From Minisyncoccota bacterium (GTDB lineage: Bacteria > Patescibacteriota > Microgenomatia > PFEM01 > JAFGMK01): 40,671 bases of DNA. Every line of letters begins with the position of its first letter. The stretch's first letter is position 1. The notes beneath the pieces are model-generated. The model worked only from the letters and a program-made list of their open reading frames with translations, searched no databases and was not told the origin of the DNA. Shown here piece after piece: positions 1-7,033 of this stretch. Both the position numbers and the translations under genes were made by a program. Location of the stretch: NCBI GenBank assembly GCA_016927565.1, contig JAFGMK010000025.1, positions 1 through 40,671 of the forward strand, written 5' to 3'.

Positions 1-67
1 AGCAGTTTGTTGCTGGTTGAAAAGGGCTCTCTAGCCTGGCGGGTTCTCACCCGCCACCAGCTTTTTG
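1..67 (-). terminator. Possible terminator hairpins after tRNA-Thr
   Basis: Downstream of the minus-strand tRNA there are two consecutive inverted repeats. One has 8-bp arms at 37-44 and 49-56 with a 4-nt loop. A second short GGCT/AGCC stem at 25-28 and 33-36 is followed on the minus strand by CCCTTTT. The arrangement fits a transcription stop for the tRNA, but the T tract is short, so the call is tentative. Confidence 0.35.
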
Positions 68-140
68 AGCTGGCGGCAGGATTCGAACCCGCGACCCAAC
101 GCTTACAAAGCGTTTGCTCTGCCAACTGAGCTACGCCAGC
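68..140 (-). tRNA. tRNA-Thr (anticodon TGT)
   Basis: The minus strand folds into a full cloverleaf. The acceptor arms GCTGGCG and CGCCAGC pair perfectly at 134-140 and 69-75. The D arm contains TAGCTCAGTTGG, the anticodon loop is TTTGTAA with anticodon TGT (reads ACA, threonine), and the T arm contains GGGTTCGAATCC. The discriminator base is T and CCA is not encoded. Length is 73 nt. It lies downstream of, and on the same strand as, the putative structured RNA at 243-406. Confidence 0.96.
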
Positions 141-242
141 ATTCCAGTTTGCCGTTAAAAAACTTTGGCATGAACATTTTACGAATAATTGGATTTTAAC
201 AAAAGAAAGATTCAAAAGAAAGTTTGAAAAGGTTTTGGCAAC

Positions 243-406
243 AAAAAAGCCTGCCGCGCCGGTTGTTTTGGGATTTTTTCCCCGTTTTCCGAAAAAACAG
301 GTGGGTGGGCTGGTTTAAAGCCCGAGGGCATTAAACACTTCGCCCTCCCGTATTGGGTGCTGTCAGGGAGAAAACTTCCCAAAAAGCTAGCCACGCACGG
401 CAGGTT
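243..406 (-). ncRNA. Putative ~160-nt structured RNA (6S-like rod, unassigned)
   Basis: This stretch of the minus strand folds as one unit. A closing helix of 10 bp pairs 395-404 with 250-259. An 8-bp helix pairs 377-384 with 266-273. A further 8-bp helix with one bulge pairs 366-374 with 276-283. A 4-bp helix (360-363 with 297-300) then encloses two hairpins, with stems 307-311/319-323 and 324-329/342-347. A promoter lies right before the closing helix and six T residues follow it at 248-243 on the minus strand, as at an intrinsic terminator. Length and rod shape recall 6S RNA, although the branched tip is not typical of 6S. The sequence does not match SRP RNA, RNase P RNA or tmRNA hallmarks that I know. 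Confidence 0.6.
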
Positions 407-412
407 GGTTCC

Positions 413-441
413 AGAATAGCAAAAAAGATCAATTGAGTCAA
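413..441 (-). promoter_or_regulatory. Sigma70-type promoter of the structured RNA
   Basis: On the minus strand TTGACT (441-436) is separated by exactly 17 nt from TATTCT (418-413). Transcription would then begin near 406, at the foot of the closing helix of the putative RNA. Confidence 0.6.
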
Positions 442-464
442 TCGGTAAATTGCCCTTTTTGAGG

Positions 465-1121
465 CTAAATCAGCAGGCTTGGGGGAAAAACCAGAGAGAG
501 AAAAAACTGCACGATTGGGGCTAAGATCAAAGAGACCAGAGATTGATTGCCGAAAGGTAAGATCAGAAGGAGGATCAGGACCCGGCTGTAGCGGTTTAAA
601 AAAAGATCTATTTCGGCGGCGGCGTTTTCAGGTAGAAAACCGACAAGGATTTTACCTCCGTCCAGCGGATGGACCGGCAGGAGATTAAAGAAAGCCAGTA
701 CAACATTGGCTCTGATTAAGAACAGAAGGAAAATGGCGATATTGACGGATAAACCTCTGGCCGGGAGAGCCGGAACAAGGATAAAGCGAAAAAAGAGAAC
801 GCTGATTAGGGCGAGAAGGAGATTGGCTCCCGGTCCGGCCAGAGAGACCAGCGCCATATCGCGACGCCGGTTCTTAAAATTAAAAATGTCAACCTGGACC
901 GGTTTGGCCCAGCCGAAAACAAGAGGCGATCTGGAAAGAATCAAAAAAAGCGGCAGGATAATTGTTCCCCAAAGATCGAGATGATTGGCCGGATTAAGAC
1001 TGAGCCGGCCGGCCAGTTTGGGGTTGGGGTCGCCCAGCTGATCAGCCGCCCAGGCATGAGCAAATTCGTGAATCGTCAGGGCAATCAGAAAACCAGCCAG
1101 AGGAATAAGAAAATCAAACAT
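465..1121 (-). CDS. M50 family membrane metalloprotease (site-2 protease, small form)
   Basis: This 218-residue integral membrane protein belongs to the site-2 protease group (M50), which cleaves substrates within or near the membrane using zinc. The zinc motif HEFAH is at residues 18-22 in the first transmembrane segment. The third-ligand motif appears as PLDGG in the segment NLLPVHPLDGG, around residue 150. About five to six hydrophobic segments are visible and there is no PDZ domain, unlike the RseP-type protein at 32598. The short form resembles COG1994/SpoIVFB-like proteins. The substrate is unknown. The ATG at 1121 is followed at once by a hydrophobic N terminus. Divergent to rpmB, with about 100 nt between them. 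Confidence 0.88.
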   Translation of the reverse strand: MFDFLIPLAGFLIALTIHEFAHAWAADQLGDPNPKLAGRLSLNPANHLDLWGTIILPLFLILSRSPLVFGWAKPVQVDIFNFKNRRRDMALVSLAGPGANLLLALISVLFFRFILVPALPARGLSVNIAIFLLFLIRANVVLAFFNLLPVHPLDGGKILVGFLPENAAAEIDLFLNRYSRVLILLLILPFGNQSLVSLILAPIVQFFLSLVFPPSLLI

Positions 1122-1148
1122 GATCTTTTTTTTAAAGTTAATTTATGC

Positions 1149-1218
1149 TAGAGTATAGCACAGTCTGATCCTGGGCCGTTAATTAGGCTCAGAATGAACC
1201 CGAAAGGAGTTATCAAGA
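1149..1218 (+). promoter_or_regulatory. rpmB upstream region: extended -10, small leader hairpin, SD
   Basis: TGCTAGAGT (TGn plus TAGAGT, -10 at 1149-1154) could start an mRNA near 1161. The leader holds a short imperfect stem, CTGATCCT against AGGCTCAG, then a clear AAAGGAG at 1203-1209 placed 9 nt before the ATG. The -35 region is only a T tract, so the promoter call is modest. Confidence 0.4.
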
Positions 1219-1626
1219 ATGTCCGTTCGTTGCGATCGCTGTTTTAAAGGTTCTTTAAGGGGTAAAAAAATTGCCCGGGCCCGTCAGGGGCTTAACTATC
1301 GGAGTTCAAAGGTCTTCCGCCCGAACTTACACTCTCTCACGGTTATAGTTAACCACCGTCGGAAAAAGCTTAAACTGTGCACCAAATGTTTGAGGATAGT
1401 CAAAAAAGAACAAGCGGAGTTGAAACGGAAAGAGGCAGAACTGCTGGCCAAAAAATCGGCTGAAAACCGGAAGAAAAAGAAAATTGATAAACCGAAAAGA
1501 ACCGTTAAAAAGATAAAGGTTAGCCGAAAAGAAGCTCGGGAAAAAAGAAAGACAGCTAAAGAAAAAAAGCTTTTGGTTGAAAAAACTTCTCCTGCTAAAG
1601 AAAAACCCGCCGTCAAAAAGAACTAG
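1219..1626 (+). CDS. rpmB: Large ribosomal subunit protein bL28, lysine-rich tail
   Basis: This is a structural protein of the 50S subunit. The first ~65 residues carry the L28 fold signature: an N-terminal CDRC pair, then RSSKVFRPNLHSLTV, then a second CTKC pair around residue 57. Four cysteines in two CxxC pairs indicate the zinc-binding (C+) form of L28. The protein is 135 aa, about twice a normal L28 (60-80 aa). The extra ~65 residues are almost only K, E, A and R and look like an unstructured basic or helical tail. AAAGGAG lies 9 nt before the ATG. A strong intrinsic terminator follows, so this is likely a single-gene unit. Confidence 0.93.
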   Translation: MSVRCDRCFKGSLRGKKIARARQGLNYRSSKVFRPNLHSLTVIVNHRRKKLKLCTKCLRIVKKEQAELKRKEAELLAKKSAENRKKKKIDKPKRTVKKIKVSRKEAREKRKTAKEKKLLVEKTSPAKEKPAVKKN

Positions 1627-1628
1627 CT

Positions 1629-1657
1629 GTCACCGTTTGCCGCTTCGGTGACTTTTT
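1629..1657 (+). terminator. Intrinsic terminator after rpmB
   Basis: A 7-bp perfect stem (GTCACCG at 1629-1635, CGGTGAC at 1646-1652) is followed directly by TTTTT. On the other strand it could also help end the convergent fmt transcript, whose stop lies at 1660. Confidence 0.8.
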
Positions 1658-1659
1658 CA

Positions 1660-2592
1660 TCACCGGTTTAACGTACTGGGACATTGAACTATTTCGGCGT
1701 TGGGGTGGCCGGTCAGGAACTGTTTCCAGGAAACTGCTTTTTTTCCTTCTAATTGAACCAGGTCCAAGACCAATTTTCCCTTTTCAAGATGGGCTTTTAG
1801 GATCTTCAGGCGTTTTTTTGTTTTTAGCTTGACGAAGGTGTAACTTTCCGGCCAGGGGTTAAAAGCCCGGATTTGCCGGTCTATTTTTTCCGGCGGAATA
1901 TTCCAATTAATTTCACCGTCTTTGCGGCCGAATCTCCGGGTATAAGTAGCCCGGAGATGATTTTGTTTTTGAGGTTTTGTTTCTCCGGACAGATAACCGG
2001 GCAGAGCTTCAATGAAGATTTCTGCCCCCAGAAGAAAAAGTTTTTCCAAAAGAATCCGGCTCGTGTCCGTCGGCTTAATCGGTGTTTGCCTTTGGCTGAT
2101 AATCGGGCCGTGATCCCATTTTTCATCCATTTTAAAGACAGTGACCCCGGTTTTTTTTTCACCCTCGAGAATGGCCGAGGGAACCGGAGAAATACCGCGG
2201 TAGAAGGGTAAAATAGAAGGATGGATTACCAGAATTCCTTTGGAAAATGAATTGATTATTTCAAGAGGAATCTTGGCTCCAAACGAAGCCAACAAACCGA
2301 TCCGGGGAAAGGGAGCCAGTCTGTTTTTCAAAGCAGTAAAATCGTCCAGGAGAAAATAGGGGATTTTTTTTTGGCGGCAGATTATTTTGATGGGGTTGGG
2401 AATGATTCTTTTCTGCCGGCCCTGGGGTTTGTCCGGCAGAGAAATCACTGCCGCTATCAGGACTGACGGATTATCGAGCAGTGTGAAAAGGACCAGCCGG
2501 GAAAGCCGGTCATGGCCGAAAAAAATCAGGGGAATTTTTTTAAAGCTGGGTTTCAAATAACTGTTTTCCTTCCGGGGTTGTTCGAGATTCAT
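1660..2592 (-). CDS. fmt: Methionyl-tRNA formyltransferase (divergent)
   Basis: Fmt transfers a formyl group from 10-formyl-THF to Met-tRNAfMet for initiation. The 310-residue protein shows the family landmarks DKPQGR (54-59) and HPSILPFYRG (124-133), then TGVTVFKMDEKWDHG with the catalytic Asp at about 160, and the C-terminal domain starting near residue 225. The catalytic triad in E. coli is Asn106-His108-Asp144. Here His124 and Asp160 are kept, but the position two before the His is Val122 instead of Asn. The ATG at 2592 overlaps the end of def by 53 nt. A TTG at 2556, behind GGAAGG, is a possible alternative start. It pairs naturally with def just upstream, since formylation and deformylation form one cycle. 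Identification is firm, activity less so. Confidence 0.88.
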   Translation of the reverse strand: MNLEQPRKENSYLKPSFKKIPLIFFGHDRLSRLVLFTLLDNPSVLIAAVISLPDKPQGRQKRIIPNPIKIICRQKKIPYFLLDDFTALKNRLAPFPRIGLLASFGAKIPLEIINSFSKGILVIHPSILPFYRGISPVPSAILEGEKKTGVTVFKMDEKWDHGPIISQRQTPIKPTDTSRILLEKLFLLGAEIFIEALPGYLSGETKPQKQNHLRATYTRRFGRKDGEINWNIPPEKIDRQIRAFNPWPESYTFVKLKTKKRLKILKAHLEKGKLVLDLVQLEGKKAVSWKQFLTGHPNAEIVQCPSTLNR

Positions 2593-3076
2593 AAAGCTTG
2601 GCTTTTTGTTTCAAAGCATGATCAATAAAGAGAGTGCCTTCCAAATGATCATATTCGTGCTGAATGACGGTTCCGTTAAAACCGGTCAGGCGTTTTTTCT
2701 GCCACCGGCCGCTTATGTCCTGATATTTTAAAATTACCCACTCCGGCCTCTTGATCCGGGCGTAAAGATTGGGAATAGAAAGACAACCCTCAAGCCAGGC
2801 CGGTTCCCGGCAGAATTTTTTTGAAGATCTGATAATTTCCGGATTAATAAAAACCTTAAGGCCTTTTTGGGGAGCCAGGTGAGCCAAAAAAAGCCGGACC
2901 GGCCGGCCGACTTGAATAGCGGAGAGGCCTTCGCCGGTCCGGTCCGGACCGGCGTTTCCTCTAAGCAAAGAGGTCATTGCCCCGATTAATCTTTTGATTC
3001 TGCCGTCAATTTCCGCTATGGGCTTTGATTTTTGCCGCAAAAGCTCATTAGGGAGAGTGATTATTTTCAGTTTCAT
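2540..3076 (-). CDS. def: Peptide deformylase
   Basis: This enzyme removes the N-formyl group from nascent proteins using a metal ion. All three motifs are visible: GEGLSAIQ (motif 1, normally GxGxAAxQ), EGCLS (motif 2, Cys ligand) and HEYDH (motif 3, two His ligands and catalytic Glu). I place the start at the ATG at 3076, which gives a 178-aa protein beginning MKLKIITLP, the usual PDF N terminus. The frame is open further upstream to 3199, but that extension is encoded by a dispersed DNA repeat (3167-3284) and has no PDF-like sequence. No clear Shine-Dalgarno site precedes the ATG. It overlaps fmt downstream, so the two are probably co-transcribed. Confidence 0.92.
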   Translation of the reverse strand: MKLKIITLPNELLRQKSKPIAEIDGRIKRLIGAMTSLLRGNAGPDRTGEGLSAIQVGRPVRLFLAHLAPQKGLKVFINPEIIRSSKKFCREPAWLEGCLSIPNLYARIKRPEWVILKYQDISGRWQKKRLTGFNGTVIQHEYDHLEGTLFIDHALKQKAKLYESRTTPEGKQLFETQL

Positions 3077-3166
3077 CAAAGTTATTTTATCGTTGGCAGG
3101 AAGCAAATGCAACTGAGAGCTTTTTTGCAAACGGTTTGAGATTGCTGAATAAACTCTTGATTCATT

Positions 3167-3284
3167 GTCATTCAGAGGCCGAAGGCCGAAGAATCCCATC
3201 CGAAAAGGCCGAAGAATCCCTTTGGATTCAAGCCGGGGATCCTTCGCTTGGCTCAGGATGACGGTGAGAAAGGCTCAGGATGAC
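3167..3284. repeat. Dispersed repeat, copy 1
   Basis: It starts with GTCATTCAGAG and ends with CTCAGGATGAC, which are imperfect inverses of each other (9 of 11). Inside are a duplicated CCGAAGAATCCC block and two copies of a 22-nt GGCTCAGGATGAC-type unit (3250 and 3272). The same blocks recur at 40320-40557, and a diverged form is at 18153-18255. The element lies between def and the orphan gene at 3398. Confidence 0.85.
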
Positions 3285-3322
3285 GAAATTTTCATTCAAC
3301 AAAGCCTTAAAAAGGTTTTGGC

Positions 3323-3374
3323 TTGACAGACGGGGTTAAAAAGGAGTAAAACAACTCCTGTTAAAGACTTATAG
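3323..3374 (+). promoter_or_regulatory. Promoter region of the small orphan gene
   Basis: A consensus -35 TTGACA at 3323-3328 has a possible -10 TAAAAC at 18-nt spacing, inside a GGAGT/ACTCC inverted repeat. A second -10-like TATAGT lies about 25 nt before the ATG. Which is used cannot be told by eye. Confidence 0.4.
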
Positions 3375-3397
3375 TCTAGCAAAAAGGATATTGTATT

Positions 3398-3886
3398 ATG
3401 GCTATTCAGGAATCTCGTTTGCCAAAGGGGGCAATGCCAGAACCTGAGGAAGCAGGAAAAGATTTTATTCCTCCTGCGGGAGAAGGGTCGGAACCGCTGG
3501 CAGGCGGACTCCCTTTTCCAAATCAGACTCCGGAACCGCCGTTTTCAGCAGGCCGGGGTGGAGGAAGCGCCAATCATGATTCCCGGCTTGATGCTTTACC
3601 TCCGGGAGGGGTGACCGCCGACTTGTTGAATGAGCCTCTTATGGATCTTCTGAGGCCGCCTGAAGCGGGGATAGGAACGGGACCGGCGGAAAGGAAAGCA
3701 AAAAAAGGAGGCGGAGGCAACATATATAATGCGATCGGAACCAGCAGAAGACCGCCTGATCAAATTCTCCAAATAGGCGGAGCGGAAAGAAGGGAAAAAA
3801 GGTACGATTTTTTTTCCGGGAGAGTTTATTATGTTGTGACATATCGGGATTTATCTGGATATCATACACGTATTGAATGGCAGTGA
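3398..3886 (+). CDS. Hypothetical protein, Pro/Gly-rich with GRVYY tail
   Basis: I do not recognise this 162-residue protein. The first ~115 residues are low-complexity, rich in Pro, Gly, Glu and Ala, and likely disordered. The last ~45 look folded and end with FFSGRVYYVVTYRDL and an aromatic tail IEWQ. No signal peptide or membrane segment is present. AAGGA lies about 10 nt before the ATG and a TTGACA-type promoter lies upstream, so the gene looks expressed. The second orphan at 18369 has a comparable tail (LLRGRVYY, RDL, IWD) and also sits just downstream of a copy of the dispersed repeat. The two may be distant relatives that share only the C-terminal motif. Confidence 0.6.
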   Translation: MAIQESRLPKGAMPEPEEAGKDFIPPAGEGSEPLAGGLPFPNQTPEPPFSAGRGGGSANHDSRLDALPPGGVTADLLNEPLMDLLRPPEAGIGTGPAERKAKKGGGGNIYNAIGTSRRPPDQILQIGGAERREKRYDFFSGRVYYVVTYRDLSGYHTRIEWQ

Positions 3887-3950
3887 TCTTCCGGAGTTCC
3901 TAGTTTAATTTAAGCGATTTCTTAAGATCAAAAACGGCTGCATCCGTTTC

Positions 3951-3986
3951 TTGACTTCTTTCCCCTTTCTTTCTTACAATAAAAAG
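3951..3986 (+). promoter_or_regulatory. Promoter of the subtilase, leaderless GTG start
   Basis: TTGACT (3951-3956), an 18-nt spacer, and TACAAT (3975-3980) end exactly 6 nt before the GTG at 3987. Transcription would begin at or next to the start codon. This also argues against the upstream in-frame TTG at 3951, which is the -35 box itself. Confidence 0.6.
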
Positions 3987-5765
3987 GTGAAATGTTTCAG
4001 AAAAATTGGCTGTCTGTTTTTGTTTTTTGTTTTTCTTTTTAGTCCGGCCGTTGTTTTCGCCGACAATCAAGAGAAAAGAATCAAATCCTTCGGCCGTTTT
4101 TCTTTTGACGGAGAACCGCCTTTGTATGCTCCGGGAAAACTTCTGGTTAAATTTAAGTCAATTCCTCAGCCCCGATATGAAAAAGAAATTGTTTTTACCG
4201 TTCCCCTGATTAAGGAGAAAATCATTTTCCGGCCGGCCGGTTGGGCGATTGAGGGGATGAAGCAAGTGACCTTCCTGAATAAGGAACTGGAAGTGGAATC
4301 GATCAGCCGGTTAGCCGAGACCGGCCCTTTGGCTCAAATCGTCCGGATCCGGTTGAGGAAGGATTTTGATCTGTTAAAAGTGGCGGCTGAATACCAAAAA
4401 AAAGAAGAGGTTCTTGCTGCCGAACCGGATTTTCTTTACCGTTCCTTCTGGCTGCCTGACGATCCTTACTTTTCCGCTTCTCCGGCGGATTGGTTTCAAT
4501 GGAATCTGGAACGGGTGAAAATGCCTGAGGCTTGGGAATACCAGCCCCGGGGCGGAGCCGCTTCGGTAAGGGTAGCGGTAATTGATACTGGAGTGGCATT
4601 TGAGGATTATTTCAACGGCACTCAGCAGTTTGTCCGGGCGCCGGAGCTGGCTCAAGTGCCGATCCACAGCCCGATCAGTCTTAATTCGACTATCAGTTGT
4701 GACGAAAGCTGTCTTTTTTGCGACTGGCGGGACAGCCCGATAATCGGGGTTCATCCCAATGATGACGGGGTTCACGGCACTCATGTTGCCGGAACGATTT
4801 TCCAGTTGGCCGGTAATAATAGCCATGGGGCAGGGATGGCTTTTAACGTCAGTTTGATGCCGGTCAAGGTGTTGAACTATTGCGGGGCTGGATTGATTTC
4901 GGATATTGCTTTAGGGATTGATCTGGCGGTTGCTCAGGGAGCGGATGTGATCAATCTCAGCCTGGGCGGCCCGAGCTATTCGGCAGTTTTGGAAACCGCT
5001 GTCAAAGGAGCTCATCAGGCCGGAGTGACTGTAGTTGCCGCTGCCGGCAATTCTTTTGGGCTGCCGGTCAGTTATCCGGCGGCTTATCCGGAAACGATTG
5101 CCGTTGGGGCGACCCGTTGGGATAACCGGCGTTCCGATTTTTCCGATTTTGGCCCGGAACTCGACCTGGTTGCTCCCGGAGGCCAGCTGGTCAATGACGA
5201 GGCAACGGCCTTTCTTGATCAGAACCATGACTTTCTGCCTGACGGGATTGTCCAGCAGACAACTGAATTTACCGACTTCACCCGGTTTACGGCGGTAAAG
5301 GAGCCGGATTTGTTAGGCTTGCGCTGTATTGCCGAGGACGAGCTTTACTACTTTATTGATGACAGCTGCGGCGTCTTTGAGGGAACCTCGATGGCGGCTC
5401 CTCATGTCGCCGCGGCGGCGGCCTTGATGTTGAGTCTTGATCCGAGCTTGACTCCGGATCAGATAAAGGAGGTTTTAGTCCAAACCGCCGATCCGGCGGT
5501 GATTCCGGATTACAATGAAGCTGAATGCGGCGCCGGTCTTCTGAATGTTGCCTCGGCTCTGGCGGCAGTGGCTTTGTCGCCGACGCCGGCGGATTCGGCC
5601 GGTGATGTCAATCGGGACGGGAAGGTCAATCTTGGTGATTTTGGCGCTTGGTGGCCTTATTATCGGGCGTTTGCCTGGCCGGCGAATTTGAAGCCCGATT
5701 TTGACAATGACGGTTTGGCCGCTCTCAATGACTCAGGTTTTATCTTTCTTAACTTCGGACATTGA
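3987..5765 (+). CDS. Secreted subtilisin-like (S8) serine protease with dockerin-like C terminus
   Basis: This is a predicted exported protease of about 592 aa. The N terminus is a signal peptide: a basic KCFRK, a long Leu/Phe core, then a cleavage site near VVFA-D. A propeptide-like region follows, with APGKLLVKFK. The S8 catalytic set is complete: Asp in VAVIDTG, His in HGTHVAG, oxyanion Asn in AAAGNS, and Ser in GTSMAAPHVA. An insertion between Asp and His holds three closely spaced Cys. The last ~60 residues contain two calcium-loop motifs, DVNRDGKVNLGDF and DFDNDGLAALND, the pattern of a dockerin type I repeat. The frame is also open from a TTG at 3951, but the promoter placement favours GTG at 3987. 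A role in processing surface or host proteins is inference. Confidence 0.93.
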   Translation: MKCFRKIGCLFLFFVFLFSPAVVFADNQEKRIKSFGRFSFDGEPPLYAPGKLLVKFKSIPQPRYEKEIVFTVPLIKEKIIFRPAGWAIEGMKQVTFLNKELEVESISRLAETGPLAQIVRIRLRKDFDLLKVAAEYQKKEEVLAAEPDFLYRSFWLPDDPYFSASPADWFQWNLERVKMPEAWEYQPRGGAASVRVAVIDTGVAFEDYFNGTQQFVRAPELAQVPIHSPISLNSTISCDESCLFCDWRDSPIIGVHPNDDGVHGTHVAGTIFQLAGNNSHGAGMAFNVSLMPVKVLNYCGAGLISDIALGIDLAVAQGADVINLSLGGPSYSAVLETAVKGAHQAGVTVVAAAGNSFGLPVSYPAAYPETIAVGATRWDNRRSDFSDFGPELDLVAPGGQLVNDEATAFLDQNHDFLPDGIVQQTTEFTDFTRFTAVKEPDLLGLRCIAEDELYYFIDDSCGVFEGTSMAAPHVAAAAALMLSLDPSLTPDQIKEVLVQTADPAVIPDYNEAECGAGLLNVASALAAVALSPTPADSAGDVNRDGKVNLGDFGAWWPYYRAFAWPANLKPDFDNDGLAALNDSGFIFLNFGH

Positions 5766-5768
5766 TTT

Positions 5769-6317
5769 TCAAGAAGAATATCTCAAAACGGTGAAAATTT
5801 CCAAATTTACTTTTTCCCGATTGGAAATGCCGGCTTTGGCAAGACAAATTTTGATTTGTTCCGAAGGTGATTTGACACCGGGAATATCAGGCAGGAGCAA
5901 GCCTTTCCGGCCGTTTCCGGCGGAAACAATCAAACCGAATTTCCGGGCATCCAGAATTGCCGGTAAAGGCCGGTCCGGCCGGAATTCTTTCGCGATCATC
6001 TTTGGCGGTGAAAGAATATCAACCGCAATTTCCAGATTACCAAATTCCCGCAGGGCAACCGGGGGAAAACGGGGGTCCTGACTGGCGGCGGCAATGGCAT
6101 TGTGAATAATTTCTTCGGCCAGGTTTTTCCTGACCGGCAGAAAAGTGCCGATACAGCCTCTCAGGGAATGATCGCTTCTAAGATGAAGGGAAACAAAAAC
6201 CCCGGCCTGTTTTTGCAGAAGCTTATGAGGCAGATTTGCCGGCCGTGTCAGAATTTGGCCGGTTTCCAGGTAGTTTTTGATTGATTCGCGGGCGAGTTTT
6301 AAAATTGCTTGCTTCAT
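5769..6317 (-). CDS. AMMECR1-domain protein (AmmeMemoRadiSam system protein A)
   Basis: This 182-aa protein has the AMMECR1 fold, whose biochemical role is still unclear. The hallmark LRGCIG is present, followed by further family motifs: SQDPRFPPV, LEIAVDILSPP, and GLLLPDIPG. I chose the ATG at 6317 (MKQAILKLARE). A TTG at 6347 would overlap the upstream gene. It begins 7 nt after the LigB-like gene ends and is the last gene of the radical SAM, LigB-like, AMMECR1 series. In some Clostridia the LigB-like and AMMECR1 parts are fused in one protein; here they are split. It is convergent with the subtilase gene, only 3 nt apart. Confidence 0.93.
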   Translation of the reverse strand: MKQAILKLARESIKNYLETGQILTRPANLPHKLLQKQAGVFVSLHLRSDHSLRGCIGTFLPVRKNLAEEIIHNAIAAASQDPRFPPVALREFGNLEIAVDILSPPKMIAKEFRPDRPLPAILDARKFGLIVSAGNGRKGLLLPDIPGVKSPSEQIKICLAKAGISNREKVNLEIFTVLRYSS

Positions 6318-6324
6318 CTGTTTT

Positions 6325-7017
6325 CTAAGCCGGACCCAGCCGGGCAACTAAATAACCTACTCCGAAAGGGGCTTCATAGGAAAGGATTTGCGGCTGCCAA
6401 TTTTCTCCGCCGGCTTCGAGCGCCCCTAAAGCCAGGCAAAACGATCTCAGGCCGCACTCGCCGGCCTCTTCAATCAGCAAAGGGTCCAGCTCAAGAATCT
6501 TTTCAACGGCTTTTTCTTTTAAAAGGTTTAAAAAGGCCCGGTCAAATTTTTTGCCTGAAGGGTGGAGGCCGTAAGGCCCGTCTTCTTTGAGGCGATGGCT
6601 CATGTCGCCCGAGGCAAGCCAAAGCCATTTTTTTTCAAGATTGATCCGGGCGGCGATTTCTTGTCCCCACTGGTAATGTTGTTGAATCGAGTCAGGAGTG
6701 GTTAGGATCGGATAAACGGTCGGGGTTTCCGGTTCAATCCGGAAATTAGCCGGAGTTTGCCTTCTTTGATTTTTGAGAATTACTTTTGAGCTCTGATTTT
6801 CGAAACCTGATTTCTTTACAAAATACCATGGCACTTCAAAGCCCCAATCCGGATGAGGCGAGGAGATGATAATTATCTCCGGTTTAATCCGGGCGATTTC
6901 TTGGCCCATCTTTTCCAGCGCAGCAGTTGTTTTTTTTACTTTAGCCCGATCAAAAGGCGCGCCAGTCTGCGGCAGAAGAATCGGAGGATGCGGTGCGAAA
7001 AAAACGACGAGTGACAT
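6325..7017 (-). CDS. LigB/MEMO-like extradiol dioxygenase-fold protein of the AmmeMemoRadiSam system
   Basis: The protein has 230 aa and belongs to the class III extradiol ring-cleavage dioxygenase superfamily. Candidate metal ligands are His10 (APHPP), His55 (SSPHPDW) and Glu215 (SYEAPFG). SGDMSHRL and HPSGKKFD are further superfamily signatures. It begins like the LigB half of clostridial LigB-AMMECR1 fusions rather than like canonical MEMO proteins, which usually start near PAVAGxFYP. It lies 16 nt after the radical SAM gene and 7 nt before the AMMECR1 gene, a strong operon signal. The substrate is unknown; an aromatic dioxygenase role should not be assumed. Confidence 0.87.
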   Translation of the reverse strand: MSLVVFFAPHPPILLPQTGAPFDRAKVKKTTAALEKMGQEIARIKPEIIIISSPHPDWGFEVPWYFVKKSGFENQSSKVILKNQRRQTPANFRIEPETPTVYPILTTPDSIQQHYQWGQEIAARINLEKKWLWLASGDMSHRLKEDGPYGLHPSGKKFDRAFLNLLKEKAVEKILELDPLLIEEAGECGLRSFCLALGALEAGGENWQPQILSYEAPFGVGYLVARLGPA

Positions 7018-7033
7018 ATTTTTAAACTGATTT

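Noticed and set aside
1-60. A second tRNA next to tRNA-Thr
   Set aside because: The segment has T-arm-like GGTTC but no cloverleaf; it forms simple hairpins.
212-394. 60-codon minus-strand reading frame
   Set aside because: It coincides with the structured RNA candidate, has no protein-like features and no ribosome-binding site.
1296-1616. 106-codon frame opposite rpmB
   Set aside because: It is the mirror of the lysine codons of the L28 tail, giving a Phe/Ser/Leu-rich artefact.
3077-3199. N-terminal extension of peptide deformylase to 3199
   Set aside because: The extension is encoded partly by the dispersed repeat and is unlike any deformylase. The ATG at 3076 gives a normal N terminus.
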